Source: Pyrocephalus nanus (taxonomy: Eukaryota; Chordata; Aves; Passeriformes; Tyrannidae). Taken from it: a DNA stretch of 64,000 nucleotides. Both the position numbers and the translations under genes were made by a program. Under the pieces are notes generated by a model. The model did no database searches. It was not told the origin of the DNA and saw only the letters and a list, made by a program, of their open reading frames with translations. This document shows, in pieces, positions 11,545 to 22,342 of this stretch (position 1 is the first letter of the stretch; every line of letters starts with the position of its first letter). The stretch covers positions 1,331,501-1,395,500 of the forward strand of contig CM076277.1 of assembly GCA_038380795.1 (NCBI GenBank). Reading direction: 5' to 3'.

Positions 11545-14500
11545 TCTGAGATCTCCCAGCCACCCGAGAAGGGAGCAGCTTCTGGACAATGTGATCAGTA
11601 CATCATCTTTCAGCTGCTCCAGATCCTCTCTGCAAGCCACCAAGAACATCAGCTGCTCCATCAGCTCATCATGGAGTGCTGGGGGTGACCTCTTCAGCCC
11701 TTCACAAGGTAAAAGACTTCTTGACCAGCTGCTACCCAGACAGTGAGATGGCCATATGCCACCTTAGTCTCAGCAGGTTCCACCAGGCCGTTCTCTGGCT
11801 GGGACAGCCCACAGCCATCATCAGATCAAGCTCTGAAGTTTCTCCAGGTATTTGGAAAGCCTCTGCTTTCCCTGTGGGAAATGTTTGCCCCATTTACACC
11901 AGGGGAACTGGGGCCAGCAGTCTCACAGGAACTGCCGGGCAGGAGGGACCCAGATGTGTCCCTGCCAGGGGATTTAAGTCACTGCTGTGCCTTGTCATCA
12001 GGCACAGGTGGTGCCCACAGAAGCAGTTTGGACCAGGAGGTGGCTTCTATGCCTGGAGAAGGTGTGTCCTCCTTGGGACACAGGGGGACTGCCTATGCAC
12101 CACATCCTTGGGGCTGAGCTGCTCCAGAAACCACACACCCACCTCCTGTCCCCTGCCAGAGCCACAGCTACCACCACAGGACAGCTTCCATCTTTCTCAG
12201 GCTTCCACAAACCTCCTTACTTGGCATGACAACTCCAGCCCAGCCACTGCCAGCATGAGGGGACAGCCCACAGGTGACATTCCCTCAGGGCCAATGAGTT
12301 TCCAAATGAATGTTTATCAGAATCCTTCCACAAAGTCCAACAGCTTTTACAACGAGCCAGAAGGTATTAAACATTAAAAGTTAAAGTAGGAGTAAGGAAA
12401 CCACAATGCATCAAGTTATTTTTCCCCCCTTCAGAAACCTCAACACAATAATTAGTTTTCTGAGTCACCATTGCTGCAAATAACCCCAGGAGCTAAGAAT
12501 AGGCACCAGGAGCGGCAGCAAAGCCCCGGGATGCGCCGGGAGCTCGCCAGGGTGGGAGCTGCAGCGTCGCAGGACTGGCAGCTCTTAAAAGTCACGGTCT
12601 GCAAGAACAACAGCAACTCCCCTTGGAAATGGCAACAGGCTCCCTGAAACTTTCCATAAATACTTGTTGGCGGGAGGGATGCTGCTGCCAGGCGGCAGGA
12701 GCGGTCCTTCCTCGGCACAGCTAAGAATACCCCACACAGTCATCCCGGCAGGCGGTGGAGGTATAAATCAGGTGCCTTCCTCCAACCCACTTGGGAAATG
12801 GGATTTTCAACTCATTTTACCTAAATTAGACAAGCGTTTCACAGGCTCTCTGTGCTGGATGTATCAAAGTTCTAACCTGGCACAGAAACACAGAACAAAG
12901 AAGGGGGTCCAGCAGCTGGGCAGCTTAGGGGAGCTCTGCTCATCACCCCCCAAAAATGACTGGCCCATCATCCCTGTATTGTCCTCTATCCATCCCTATC
13001 AAGGGAGGGACCAGAGCAGACAAGGGCAGTTTGGCAGGGCTGGATTAATTGTGGGACAATGGTCCCACAACAGTTGTGCTACAGCTCCAACTAATTCCCT
13101 TGCTTTGCCAGGCCTCATTGAGGAGGTTCACCCAGGGGGAGCCCTGGGCACAGGGACAGAGCTGCACCCCAAGGCTGCTGCCAGCATGGACAAACCAGAG
13201 GCTGATTCGCAGCTAGAGCCTCTTTTACAGCAGATCAGGGGAGTGGAGAGGTGAAAAAGCAGAGAGGAGTTAAAAAAATTAAAAAAAAAACCCTCTTAAT
13301 CATGAGACTCTTCTTAATAATGACAGACCAAGCCAGCACCTGAAAGGGCTTTCCTAAGCCAGTTCAGGAGCTCAGTGGGGACTGAACTCCCCACTGCTCC
13401 TCCAGATCACACTTGAAGGAGGGGGACCCTGCACAACTGGGAGGATATGTTTTCCTGGAGCTGGTGTCCCCATTGGCATCAGCTCGAGTGTCACTGCTGC
13501 AGGAAGGTGCTTACCCCAAGGACAAAAGTGACCTTGTGCTGTTTGATGTCATCACACACAGTCCTGGAAAATCTGTCAGTGCTCAGCAGGATCTGAGCAA
13601 CCAAGAAATTTTAGATTTGCTATGAGCTGTCCTATGAAACTTCAGAAGTTTCCTCTCTGGGATGCACGAGGTGAAGCATCCTGAGGAGCACTGGGAGGGG
13701 AGCAGCCCAACGTTACACCCTCGTAAATCACAGAGGCAGAACTACCTGGCACACTGAACTTTGACACCACAGGAGCACCGAGCTCCCCAACCATTACCCC
13801 CAAGCCCACTTGGGGCCCTTCTTGCAGAGCAGGGCTCACTGTGCAGTCAGCACTAAAACCCTCTTAGACACAACTTCACATTGCAGGTTTTTCCAGCCGT
13901 GCTACGAGCAGGTGCTATCGGTTTATTATCCAGGGGAAAAACTTCCATTATGTTTTTCCCTCTGTGTTCAGCCAGATAAGCACCAGTTTGATGCAATAGG
14001 TTCCTAACAGTGACAGTGAGCTACAGCAGACAGCTTTTGTCTTTTTTCATTGTGTGTTTGTTCAGAGTTTTTTTGGAGGGAGGAGGAAAAATAAAAGGAG
14101 AGGAAAGATTTATTTTAGAGCAAAAAAAAACCAGTTCTTGGCACTTTGTAGACTAAGCCCTGTGGGAAAGAAAGTCCAGCACAGTCTTGTCCCAGAGCCC
14201 AGCACCTGCTTCTGGGAGGGTTTCTGGGATGGTTTCCTATCGCAGCAAAACCTGGGCCAAATGAGTGACAGCGCTTGGCACCTGCACAGCTCAGCCCTCG
14301 CTGGTGCAGCTTCAGCACTATGGGTTGCTGGGCCCAAAAAAACACTTAAAACCAATATTTTGGGATCCCAGTGTGCCAGTGCCTTTGCTCAGGCACTCTG
14401 GGAAGGGCTGTAGCTCCACTCTACTCAAGACATAAGTATGAAAGAATTAAAAAAGCAATAATGTACTTTTTAACACATTTCTACAGTTACTCTCCACAGA

Positions 14501-14929
14501 GTCCAAGTTTTAACACAGTGAGCCCCCTTGGATGGAAGCAGGAGTAGTTCCCAGAGCCTGCTAGGCTCAGCTGAGCTGAGAGGCGTTAAACCCAGAAGTT
14601 GCCCTTTAAGGATTTATGCCATTTTTGAGCTGTCCCAAAGCAGGTGCTCTTAGGGCAGCGATAACAGATGGATGTGGCACCTTGATGGACTCCTGGGCTC
14701 AGCATCCTGGGATGTCGTGGAGCTGCCCCACAGCACAGATGTCAGTGTGGCACTGCCAGCACCCTTCCCCTGCCATGCTTGGCCCCTTCCCAGGCATCAC
14801 AATTAAACTCAATAAAAATATGAAAGCAAATATCCAAATATCATTAAAACCCATGGGATTTATGAAGGAAATCAAGATCTAAAGATCGAGGGATTCCAGA
14901 GCACCAAGGATTTGCTGGGAATCAGTTAA

Positions 14930-15052
14930 ATACAAAATACATTTCTGTATTATAGATTTGCATATATTTACATTCTTCACACGTATTTATATTATATAGT
15001 ATGTTATATACACTATGTTTTATATAGTAAATAATATATACTATATAGTATA
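14930..15052. repeat. AT-rich tract with TATA/ATAT repeats
   Basis: This is nearly pure A/T, with repeated TATATAGTA and TTATATA words and partial self-complementarity. It is continuous on the right with a CR1 3' tail. The AT-rich character resumes at 15130-15180 after the CR1 fragment, so the fragment sits inside the tract. Confidence 0.7.
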
Positions 15053-15130
15053 GGAAGGTGTCCCTGCCCATGGTAGGGGGTTAGAACATGATGATCCTTA
15101 AGGTCCTTCCCAACCCAAAACCATTCTGTA
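15053..15130 (+). mobile_element. Short CR1 3' tail, plus sense
   Basis: Only the last ~78 bp of a CR1 element remain: GGAAGGTGTCCCTGCCCATG, then GATCCTTAAGGTCCTTCCCA and CCATTCTGTA. The tail is embedded in an AT-rich tract. Confidence 0.8.
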
Positions 15131-15610
15131 TATTTTATATGTTTACATCTATTTATATGATATTTATAATTATACATTCACATTCCTTTTCCAAAAAACC
15201 ACATCCTCTAAACAACCCGGAGGGGACACATCCACGTTTCCTGCCGGGAAAAAGCCACAGCTACGACTGGCACGGGAAGGACACGGGAGGCCACCCACGC
15301 GTGGCCACCGTGGGCACCTCCCACGTGCCCCCTTGTCCCCTCCGGGCCCGGCGGGGTCACGGCGGGACGGGGGGGGACAGTTATGACGTCTCAATGTCAT
15401 ATGCAAATGAGGCGACGTCACCGCAGCGCAGCCAATGGGAGCGCGGAACGGCCGCGAGTCTTAATCCGGTGATGAAGAAACAAACAACAGGCGGGGGGGG
15501 ACGCGCCGGGGGTCCCGGGGACACCTCCCCGCAGGGCCCCCCTGCCCGCACGGGCGGCAGAGCCCGCTGAGCCCCCACCCCGCGGCCCGGCCCCGTCCCG
15601 CGGAACTCAC

Positions 15611-15800
15611 CGGTGGTGGCGGTGTCGGGGCGGCGGGAGGCGCTGAGGTAGAGCCGGTGCCGGGCGGTGGCGGTGGCGGTGCTGTTCGGTGCCGGTGGTG
15701 CCAGTGCCTGTGTCGGTGTCGGTCGGTGCCGAGCGGACCCCCCGGTTGTGCCGAGCGGACCCCCCGGTTGTGCCGAGCGGACCCCCCGGTTGTGCCGAAC
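15611..15800 (-). other. TP53INP2: Putative non-coding first exon of TP53INP2
   Basis: On the minus strand the sequence ACCACCG|GTGAGTTCC is a strong donor, with the intron starting at 15610. The CRE/CCAAT module lies ~50-90 bp upstream of the proposed 5' end. The upper limit near 15800 is a guess; the transcription start cannot be read from sequence. The exon would include the three 22-bp repeats at 15731-15796. Confidence 0.5.
15731..15796. repeat. Three exact tandem copies of a 22-bp unit
   Basis: Copies start at 15731, 15753 and 15775. Each reads GAGCGGACCCCCCGG followed by TTGTGCC. The copies look identical, so the expansion is recent. They lie within or just upstream of the putative TP53INP2 first exon. 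Confidence 0.9.
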
Positions 15801-15939
15801 ACCCGCCGCTCCCCCGCACAAATCGGGACCTTCCCACAGCTGAGCGTGACGTCACAAAGCGACCCCGCCCCCCCTCGCCCGCAGCCAATGGGGGGGGCCC
15901 GCCAGAGGGCGGGGCCGGCGGGGCCCGGCCCGGGTGGGG

Positions 15940-16256
15940 ACGGGGGGGACACGGGGGGGACACGGGGGGGACACGGGGGTAGGGGACGGGGGAGGGGGAC
16001 GGGGGGACACGGGGGGGACACGGGGGTAGGGGAACGGGGGAGGGGGACGGGGGGACACGGGGGTAGGGGGACGGGGGAGGGGGACGGGGGGACACGGGGG
16101 TAGGGGGACGGGGGAGCGGGACGGGGGGACACGGGGGTAGGGGGACGGGGGAGCGGGACGGGGGGACACGGGGGTAGGGGGACGGGGTGACACGGGGGTA
16201 GGGGGACGGGGGAGCGGGACGGGGGGACACGGGTGGAGCGGGACGAGGGGACACGG
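15940..16256. repeat. G-rich 37-bp minisatellite in the CpG island
   Basis: The word GACACGGGGGTAG recurs at 15970, 16017, 16054, 16091, 16128, 16165 and 16189, with a variant at 16226. Most spacings are 37 bp. Each unit has several runs of four to seven G on the plus strand, so the array has high G-quadruplex potential. The minus strand gives long proline-rich open frames, which are by-products of composition. Confidence 0.9.
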
Positions 16257-16629
16257 AGCCCAGCGTGCGGCACAGCCCACGGGAAGGGGGCGGCGAGGGG
16301 CTGGGGACCCCCGGCGTGCGGGGGGAGAGGGGAAGGGCTGGGACCCCCGGGGCCGCTGGAAGAGAGGGGGGCTCCGGGAGCGGGGGCAGGGAGGAGATGG
16401 ACGGAAAATAAGAGCTGAAGCCATAAGAGCCCCGATAGCGCCCAGCCCCGCCCGCAGTGCCCTGAGGACGCGCGTGGGGGGGACAGGAAGGGTGCGGGGA
16501 ACGCTCTGGCCCTGCAAAAAGGAAGGGACGGAGTCTCGAGGCTTCCCGGACACCCGCTCCCTTCTCCTGCTGCGCTGAGGGGGCCTCATCTAAAGAGAAA
16601 CTTTGGTGGGACACGAATGAGGGGGCTGG

Positions 16630-18536
16630 GGGTGAGTGAGGGGCTGAACCCCCTGGATGGGGCACACGGTCATTACCCCACCTGAGAGAAGAGCAGGGGT
16701 CTGGGAGGACCTGCAGACCAGGAACATCCCAGGGGTGTCACAGCCCCCCAGGATGCTCAGCAGCACCAGGTTTGCCTTTGTCCTCAGCACAGGGACTAAG
16801 GGTTTGGGTTGACTCTGTGCCAGGTTTGTCACAAGGCAGGAAATTGTCCATATAAAGATAGAACATTTATTAAAACAGTCATTAATGGAGCAGTTTGGGT
16901 GTCTGAGTCATGCATGGAACAGTTAGGATTCATCTGGCATCACAGGTGAGAATTCCCCATCGCAAATTCACAAGAGGCAGAATTTAATTGTGTCTTATTC
17001 AACCCGAGGTCACAAATTAAATAACATTTAGTCTTCTGTAATTGAAGGATCTTGCAGAAAAGTGTAAACCATTTCAGGAGGAGAGCTGCCACCCTGCAGA
17101 GCTCCTATCCCACTTAGCAGGGAGGAGAGTAGAAGTCCTTGAAGCTTGAAACAGTTCCAAGCAGAAAATTTGGGATGTCCATGGAAGGCATTTTGAGCTG
17201 GCCATGGCAGTTTCAGTCAATGGAGGTGCCCAGCACCACTGGGCATGTGGGGGGAGGATTTACAGGAGACACCCAGAAATTACAGAATAACCACATTTAA
17301 CCCCCAGCCTGGTCCCTGCCTGAAGCAAACAGCTCTTACTGCCCATGGGGGTTCATTTTGCTGCTTTTACTAGTCCTGGTTTCACACAGTGATTACAACA
17401 TGGCTCCTGCTGGCTGCAGCAGGAGTGCAGAAATTAACCTTTAATCCCACTGCTGGATGGGAGTGGATATAAATAAATGCAGCAGAATGAATCTTGCTAG
17501 GGTGAAACATGTCCCAGGGTAAATTGCCCTATTTGTGCTGGTGTATGCCCCAAAGGAGTGGTTTAATGGGATAGCCCTCTCTTCCTTTCCATTGGCATGG
17601 GAAATGCTTCGGTCGCTGCACCCTGTCCTGGGCTTTTGCTGCAAAAAAGGGGTGGCAGCCCCTTCCCAGGCAGGGTGCAGCCCCAGTGATTTATTTCTGG
17701 GGGAAGGTGCTGCACACATGATAAAGCAGAGGAGTAAACTTCTCACCAGCCTGGGACCACCGGCACAGGCTGCGAGTCCCTGCAGGGCCCGGCCGGGGGG
17801 CTGCGGTCGGGGGGCTCCAGTGCTGGGTGACAGCTGTTCTGAGGCAGTGGAAATGACTTTAATCTTGCCAGTGCAGGGCACAGTGGGCAGGAAGCTGTGG
17901 TGGCCCATCCCTCCTGTGCCTACGTGCCCGCAGTGACGGGGCTGCCATGCTGAGCTAGGGTTCATGTCACCCCCACCAGGGTCAGCGAGGGGAGCCTGCA
18001 GGGGTTGGTGGGACCCCCTTCTCAGTCCCCAGAGACAGCAGTGTCTGCTGACACTGAGTAAGGGAAAGGAAACCAGAATGACTTCTCTGTGGCATCCTGG
18101 GGTAGGATACAGGGACACGGGGCATGACCTGGCTTTGACTCCTGGAGGGCCTCGGCCATCGGGCTGCTGGGAAAGTCACACTGCAGTGAGTTGAGCTGCA
18201 AGGCCTGAGATGGCTGAGCCTGGAGAGGCTGAACAGGCAGCTGACTGCACCTCACCTGCCCTTAGGTAATGGGGAGTTAGCTGAAGCCTTGGTGTGTCAC
18301 AGCATGACTCTACCCCAGCAGGTGACTTGGGCTCTGCTGCCCAGGCATGTAACTAGTGGCACTCTGTGAATTTGGGTGACTGTTGAAAATAGGAAGGTGT
18401 TCACGTTGGCTTCTGCTTTTCCCAGGAGGTTTTGGGAAACAGTGCTGATAGCTCCTGGCAAAGTACGGTGCCAGCATGGAATGCACGTGCTTCATTTCAA
18501 ATGGCAAATGGCATGTAAAGCAGGCAGGGCACTCAT
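16630..18536. other. Intergenic DNA upstream of TP53INP2
   Basis: I see no recognisable gene, RNA or repeat here. The open frame at 17441-18118 (minus) has no recognisable family and no splice context that would support a gene. Confidence 0.5.
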
Positions 18537-18605
18537 TATAGAATGGTTTGGGTTGGAAGGGACCTTAAAGATCATCTAGTTCCAACACCCATTTACCTGT
18601 CCTTT
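18537..18605 (-). mobile_element. Short CR1 3' tail, minus sense
   Basis: The left edge reads TATAGAATGGTTTGGGTTGG, followed by AAGGGACCTTAAAGATCATC, the classic CR1 3' terminus. The element is truncated after about 70 bp. An A-rich stretch follows at 18608-18626. Confidence 0.88.
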
Positions 18606-18891
18606 ATAAAAATGAAAAAAAAAAAAGCTGGGTCCAGCTACCCAAAACTTCTAAAAAAATAAGAGATCAGGAAATAATAGTATGATTGGATCTTTGCAAA
18701 GCCCTCCAAGAACATCTCCAGCATTTGAGACACAGGGTGTCCCTCCAGTCCCAGCTGCCTGCTCTGGTTTCCCTGCAGGTCCCCAGGGTGACCTTGCTAC
18801 CCCTGACATGAGTTTTCCCCAAGCCCGGGGTGCTCTGCCCCAGCCATTCCTCCTGGTGATGCTGGAATCACCAGGCAACTGCTGAGTACCA

Positions 18892-19560
18892 TGAATCATA
18901 CAATCCTAGAATCAACCGGGTTGGAAAAGACCTCTGAGATCATCAAGACCAACCCTTGATCCAACCCCGCCATGGTTCCCAGCCCATGGCACTGTTGCCA
19001 CATCCAGTCTCACCTTAAACACCTCCAGGGACAGAGGAATGGGCAGCCCATTCCAATGGCTGAGCACTCTCTCTGGAAAAATTTCTTCCTAATATCCAAC
19101 CCAAATGTCCCCCAGCACAGCTTAGACCGAGCCCTCTTGTCCTACTTCTGGTTCCTGGGAGAAGAGACCAACCCCCACCTGGCTCCCCCCTCCTCTCAGG
19201 GGGTTGCAGAGAGTGCTGAGGTCTCCCCTGAGCCTCCTCCTCTCCAGGCTCAACAACCCCAGCTCCCTCAGCCTCTCCTCACAGCACTTGTGCTCCAGTC
19301 CCTTCCCCAGCCTCGTTGCTCTTCTCTGGATCTGCTCCAGCCCCTCCATGTCCTTCCTGAACTGAGGAGCCCTGTCTTACTCTTGAAAACTGAGGCAAAG
19401 AAGGTATTAAGTACCTCAGCCTTGTCCTCATCTTTGGTGATTATGTTTCCCCCCATGTCCAACAAAGCATGGAGGTTTTCCTTGCCCCTCCTTTTGCTAC
19501 TGGTGTATTGGTAGAAGCATTTCTTGTTATCCTTAGCAGAAGTGGGTAGATTGCAGAAGC
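18892..19560 (-). mobile_element. CR1 LINE with internal deletion, minus sense
   Basis: The 3' terminus is on the left (GAATCATACAATCCTAGAAT, then GGTTGGAAAAGACCTCTGAG). The minus strand encodes the end of CR1 ORF2 ([19 protein letters not shown], then [18 protein letters not shown]). This is joined directly to a segment from much further upstream in the ORF (GNIITKDEDKAEVLNTFFAS), with the junction near 19375. Most of the reverse-transcriptase domain is therefore missing and the copy is dead. Confidence 0.85.
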
Positions 19561-22154
19561 ATTTCCCAGCTGTGGCCCCCTATGTCCTGGGGCTATGGGT
19601 CAGCAGTCCTCAAGGTTCCCAGGTGCCTGCAGGCCACGTGTGAGCCACAGGGCTTGCTGCCACACTGTGAGCTGTGTGCTCATTAGCTGGGAAGAGCAGT
19701 TAATGAAGAAGTACGGGTGCAGTGTACAGAGACAGTCCTTAAACACATGCTTTGGGCCAAACAGAGAGAAAAGGGAAATGAAGGAGCAGAAGCTGCTCAT
19801 TCTTCTTCCCTGTCCCAGGCATTCCCATCCTGTTGCAAGCCCTTGTGGTGCTCACTCCAGGCCTCAGGGATGTGCCCAGAAACCCTGAATCCTGGCCCAG
19901 ATCCAGTGGAATGGGAGGTGCCACTACTCACCCACACCTCCACTTCAGATCCTCAGGCAGCTGTTTTCAAGCTGCTTGTCCCTTGGGATGGATTTGCTTG
20001 GGAGCTCCTGCCTGAAGTTGTTTTATTGTGTCCTAGATCAAGAAAACGCAACATAAGCTATTTCACATCAATAAAAATCCTCATTGCTCTCCTTGGGAGC
20101 TCTGGCCCCTTGAGTGGTGGCACTGGGGACAGGATGTGTGGACCTTACTTAAAATGGGAAAAACTACCAGACCCTGAGAACTCTCAGTGGAGTCTTGCTG
20201 GGGTTTGATGGCCAGAGGAAGGTCCATCAGGCACAGGCCCAGTATGGCCTTTCCCCACATAGATGCCCACGACCTGTCTGGCTCAGGTGGGCTCCACAGC
20301 AGTGTCTCTTCCCTCTTTCCTTCTCTCTGCTGACAGGGAGATATAACCATGTCTGGCCAGATGTGCACCCAGGTGAACAGTTCAGTTCAGTCCCTGCAGG
20401 AGCCGGGGCTGTGTGGATGTGGTGTGGCTCAAGTGCTTGGTAAATTGGGGTTATTACTGCCTTTGGTCACTTATTGCCTGGTGGCCAGGACCTCACTGCT
20501 GCCAGCACTGGGCTTTGCAGTCTCCTCCTGCCAACACTGGCTCCCAGCTCCCAGTGAGCACAGACTTTTGTCCACCCAGTTACACTCCACTCGAGAATAG
20601 CTGTGAGGTTCCTTGGGCTTTGTGAGGAGCCAGGCACTGGGGCAATCTGTGATTATTTCAAGGCTGGGGACAGTTCCTCCCTTGGGGACACCTGTGGGAT
20701 GGGGACAGGGATGTGCTCTGCAGTGGGCAGGAGCTGCAGAGGCTGAACAAGAGGCGGTAGCCTGAGCGAGGTGTGGAGGCGATAGATGCTACTCACACCT
20801 ACAGGGAAACCACAGCCCTCCAGCCCCACAAAACCTCCTTGTGCCACCCTTAGATGCCCACAGCTTGCATAGCACCCAAGGCTGCGGGGGAGAGACAGGG
20901 GCCTGGCTCCCCAGTTGCTCTGGGAACGGGCAGCGGGCAGGCCTCACACCGTGCTTTCATCCCAGAGGAACTGCCCTCACCTGAGACGGGGATGGTCCAT
21001 CACATGGAGAGCCTGGGATTTGCCCGAGGCTCTGAGTGTGGCTTTCCAGCAGTGAAGGAGCATGGAGGAGCTTACCTAGAGCAAATAACCGTGAGAGCAC
21101 TCAGGAATGACCACAGCCAGGAGGTGACCTCAGTGGAAAGAAATCTGGGTGTTATATTTACACTTCTCTGACAAAAAGACCTGTTTCCCAAAGATGAACA
21201 CGGGACGGAGGTTTCGCATTTGTTGCATAAAAAATGGACTTGCTGCTATATTTAGTATTTGGGTCACCAGCAGCTTTCTGCCAGGAGACACCAAAACATC
21301 TTTGGAAAACAGGGCTGCAAACCGGCTCTGGGCCAGGCAGCGGTGTCCGGTTGGGAAGGCTGCCCAGGCAGGCAGATCAGTGGGGGAGTGATCGGGGGAA
21401 GATTGGCCGCCTCCCGCCGCAGCGCCCGGGCGGGCGGGGTGCCCCTCCCGGCTGGGGACACTGCAGAGCCCCCTGCCACGGCAGCCCCGTGACCCGGCCC
21501 GGCGGGGCTCTGACTCAGAGCACCCTGCACTGACACCTCCTTGTTTTCCACAAGCTCCTCGTTTGGCCTGGGGACAGAAGGAAATAGCAGCTGGTGAGAT
21601 GAGCCCAGTAATTCGACCCAAGGCGATTTTGGGGTGTGTGTGTCTCAGCATGGAGTGAGCTTGCCGGCCTGAGTGCAGCAGCCAGGGCCACTGCCTGTGC
21701 AGTGAGAGGATGGTGTGAGATGGGACAGGGCAGCACCCTGTCACCCCCTACCACTGCCACCCCCCCGGCACCTCTGCCAGAGCCCGGCAGTGGGAGCAGG
21801 CAGCTGTCACCGAAAAGGTTTGCACTCCCCCTGCCTGCACTGCAGAAGGAGGGAGTGGGGAACCCACCTGCTGCCTCATTAGCAGCCACTGGCCACAGAG
21901 CATTTCATTCTTAGCAGTAGCTTGTGATGGTCCCCTCAAACGTGACTGATGCCCAGCTTCTACCTTCAACACCGTGCTGCGAGAAGGAGCCTGCCCGCCC
22001 TGCTGCTCCCCAGCCCTCCGCTCTCAGGAAGCGGCTGGTCCTTCCTGCTCCCTGATCTGGGCAGGTCCCACATCCTGCAAGGCTTGCCCTTCCTCACACA
22101 GGCTGTATCCCTGGGTCTCAGAAGCAGCACTCCAAAAGGGTTCATGCCACAGAC
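19561..22154. other. Intergenic DNA with a small CpG-rich patch
   Basis: I found no convincing exon. A short CpG-rich patch at about 21.34-21.52 kb contains ATTGG near 21402 and an AP-1-type TGACTCA at 21511-21517. It could be an enhancer or minor promoter. The rest is unique sequence. Confidence 0.45.
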
Positions 22155-22342
22155 ATAGGGGTGGTGTGTGCTCCACAGAGAGGGGATGTGCCCTACAGTG
22201 GTAGGGTGCTCTCCATAGGGGTGGGATGTGCTTCAGGGGGATGGGATGTCCTCCATAGTGTGGGGTGCTCTCCATGGGGAGGGTGTTCTACATGGGGGAG
22301 TTGTTCTCCATGGAGAGGAGTGTGAGCTCTATAGGGTGGGTA
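22155..22342. repeat. Degenerate 18-22-bp G-rich minisatellite
   Basis: About nine to ten imperfect units with consensus ATRGGGWGGGRTGYKCTCC run head to tail, for example ATAGGGGTGGGATGTGCTTC then AGGGGGATGGGATGTCCTCC. Unit length drifts, so it is older than the 29-bp and 22-bp arrays in this window. Confidence 0.8.

Larger units (their letters stand above)
7205..15610 (-). other. TP53INP2: Putative TP53INP2 intron 1
   Basis: This 8.4-kb interval lies between the acceptor at 7205 and the CpG-island donor GTGAGT at 15610. It contains CR1 fragments at 7542-8120, 10988-11544 and 15053-15130 and an AT-rich tract at 14.93-15.06 kb. A modest CpG-containing patch lies near 12.50-12.56 kb. The open frames at 12664-13254 and 11676-12377 show no family I recognise. 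An additional small non-coding exon cannot be excluded. Confidence 0.6.
15230..16480. promoter_or_regulatory. TP53INP2: CpG island, probable TP53INP2 promoter
   Basis: This is a dense CpG block in otherwise CpG-poor DNA. It contains a full palindromic CRE (TGACGTCA, 15847-15854) and a CCAAT motif at 15885-15889. A second cluster lies on the other side of the putative exon: TGACGTC at 15384-15390, octamer ATGCAAAT at 15401-15408, CGACGTCA at 15413-15420 and CCAAT at 15432-15436. An E-box CACGTG lies at 15322-15327. No TATA box is obvious. Assignment to TP53INP2 rests on position and on the donor at 15610. A divergent transcript is also possible. Confidence 0.75.

Noticed and set aside
11676..12377. 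233-codon plus-strand frame in TP53INP2 intron 1
   Set aside because: Composition is repeat-like and no family is recognised; several overlapping frames exist.
12664..13254. 196-codon plus-strand frame in TP53INP2 intron 1
   Set aside because: No recognisable family, antisense to the gene, no supporting splice sites or promoter.
15461..16665. Long minus-strand proline-rich frames (up to 352 codons)
   Set aside because: They arise from the C-rich strand of the 37-bp minisatellite and exist in several frames at once; no domain or splice context.
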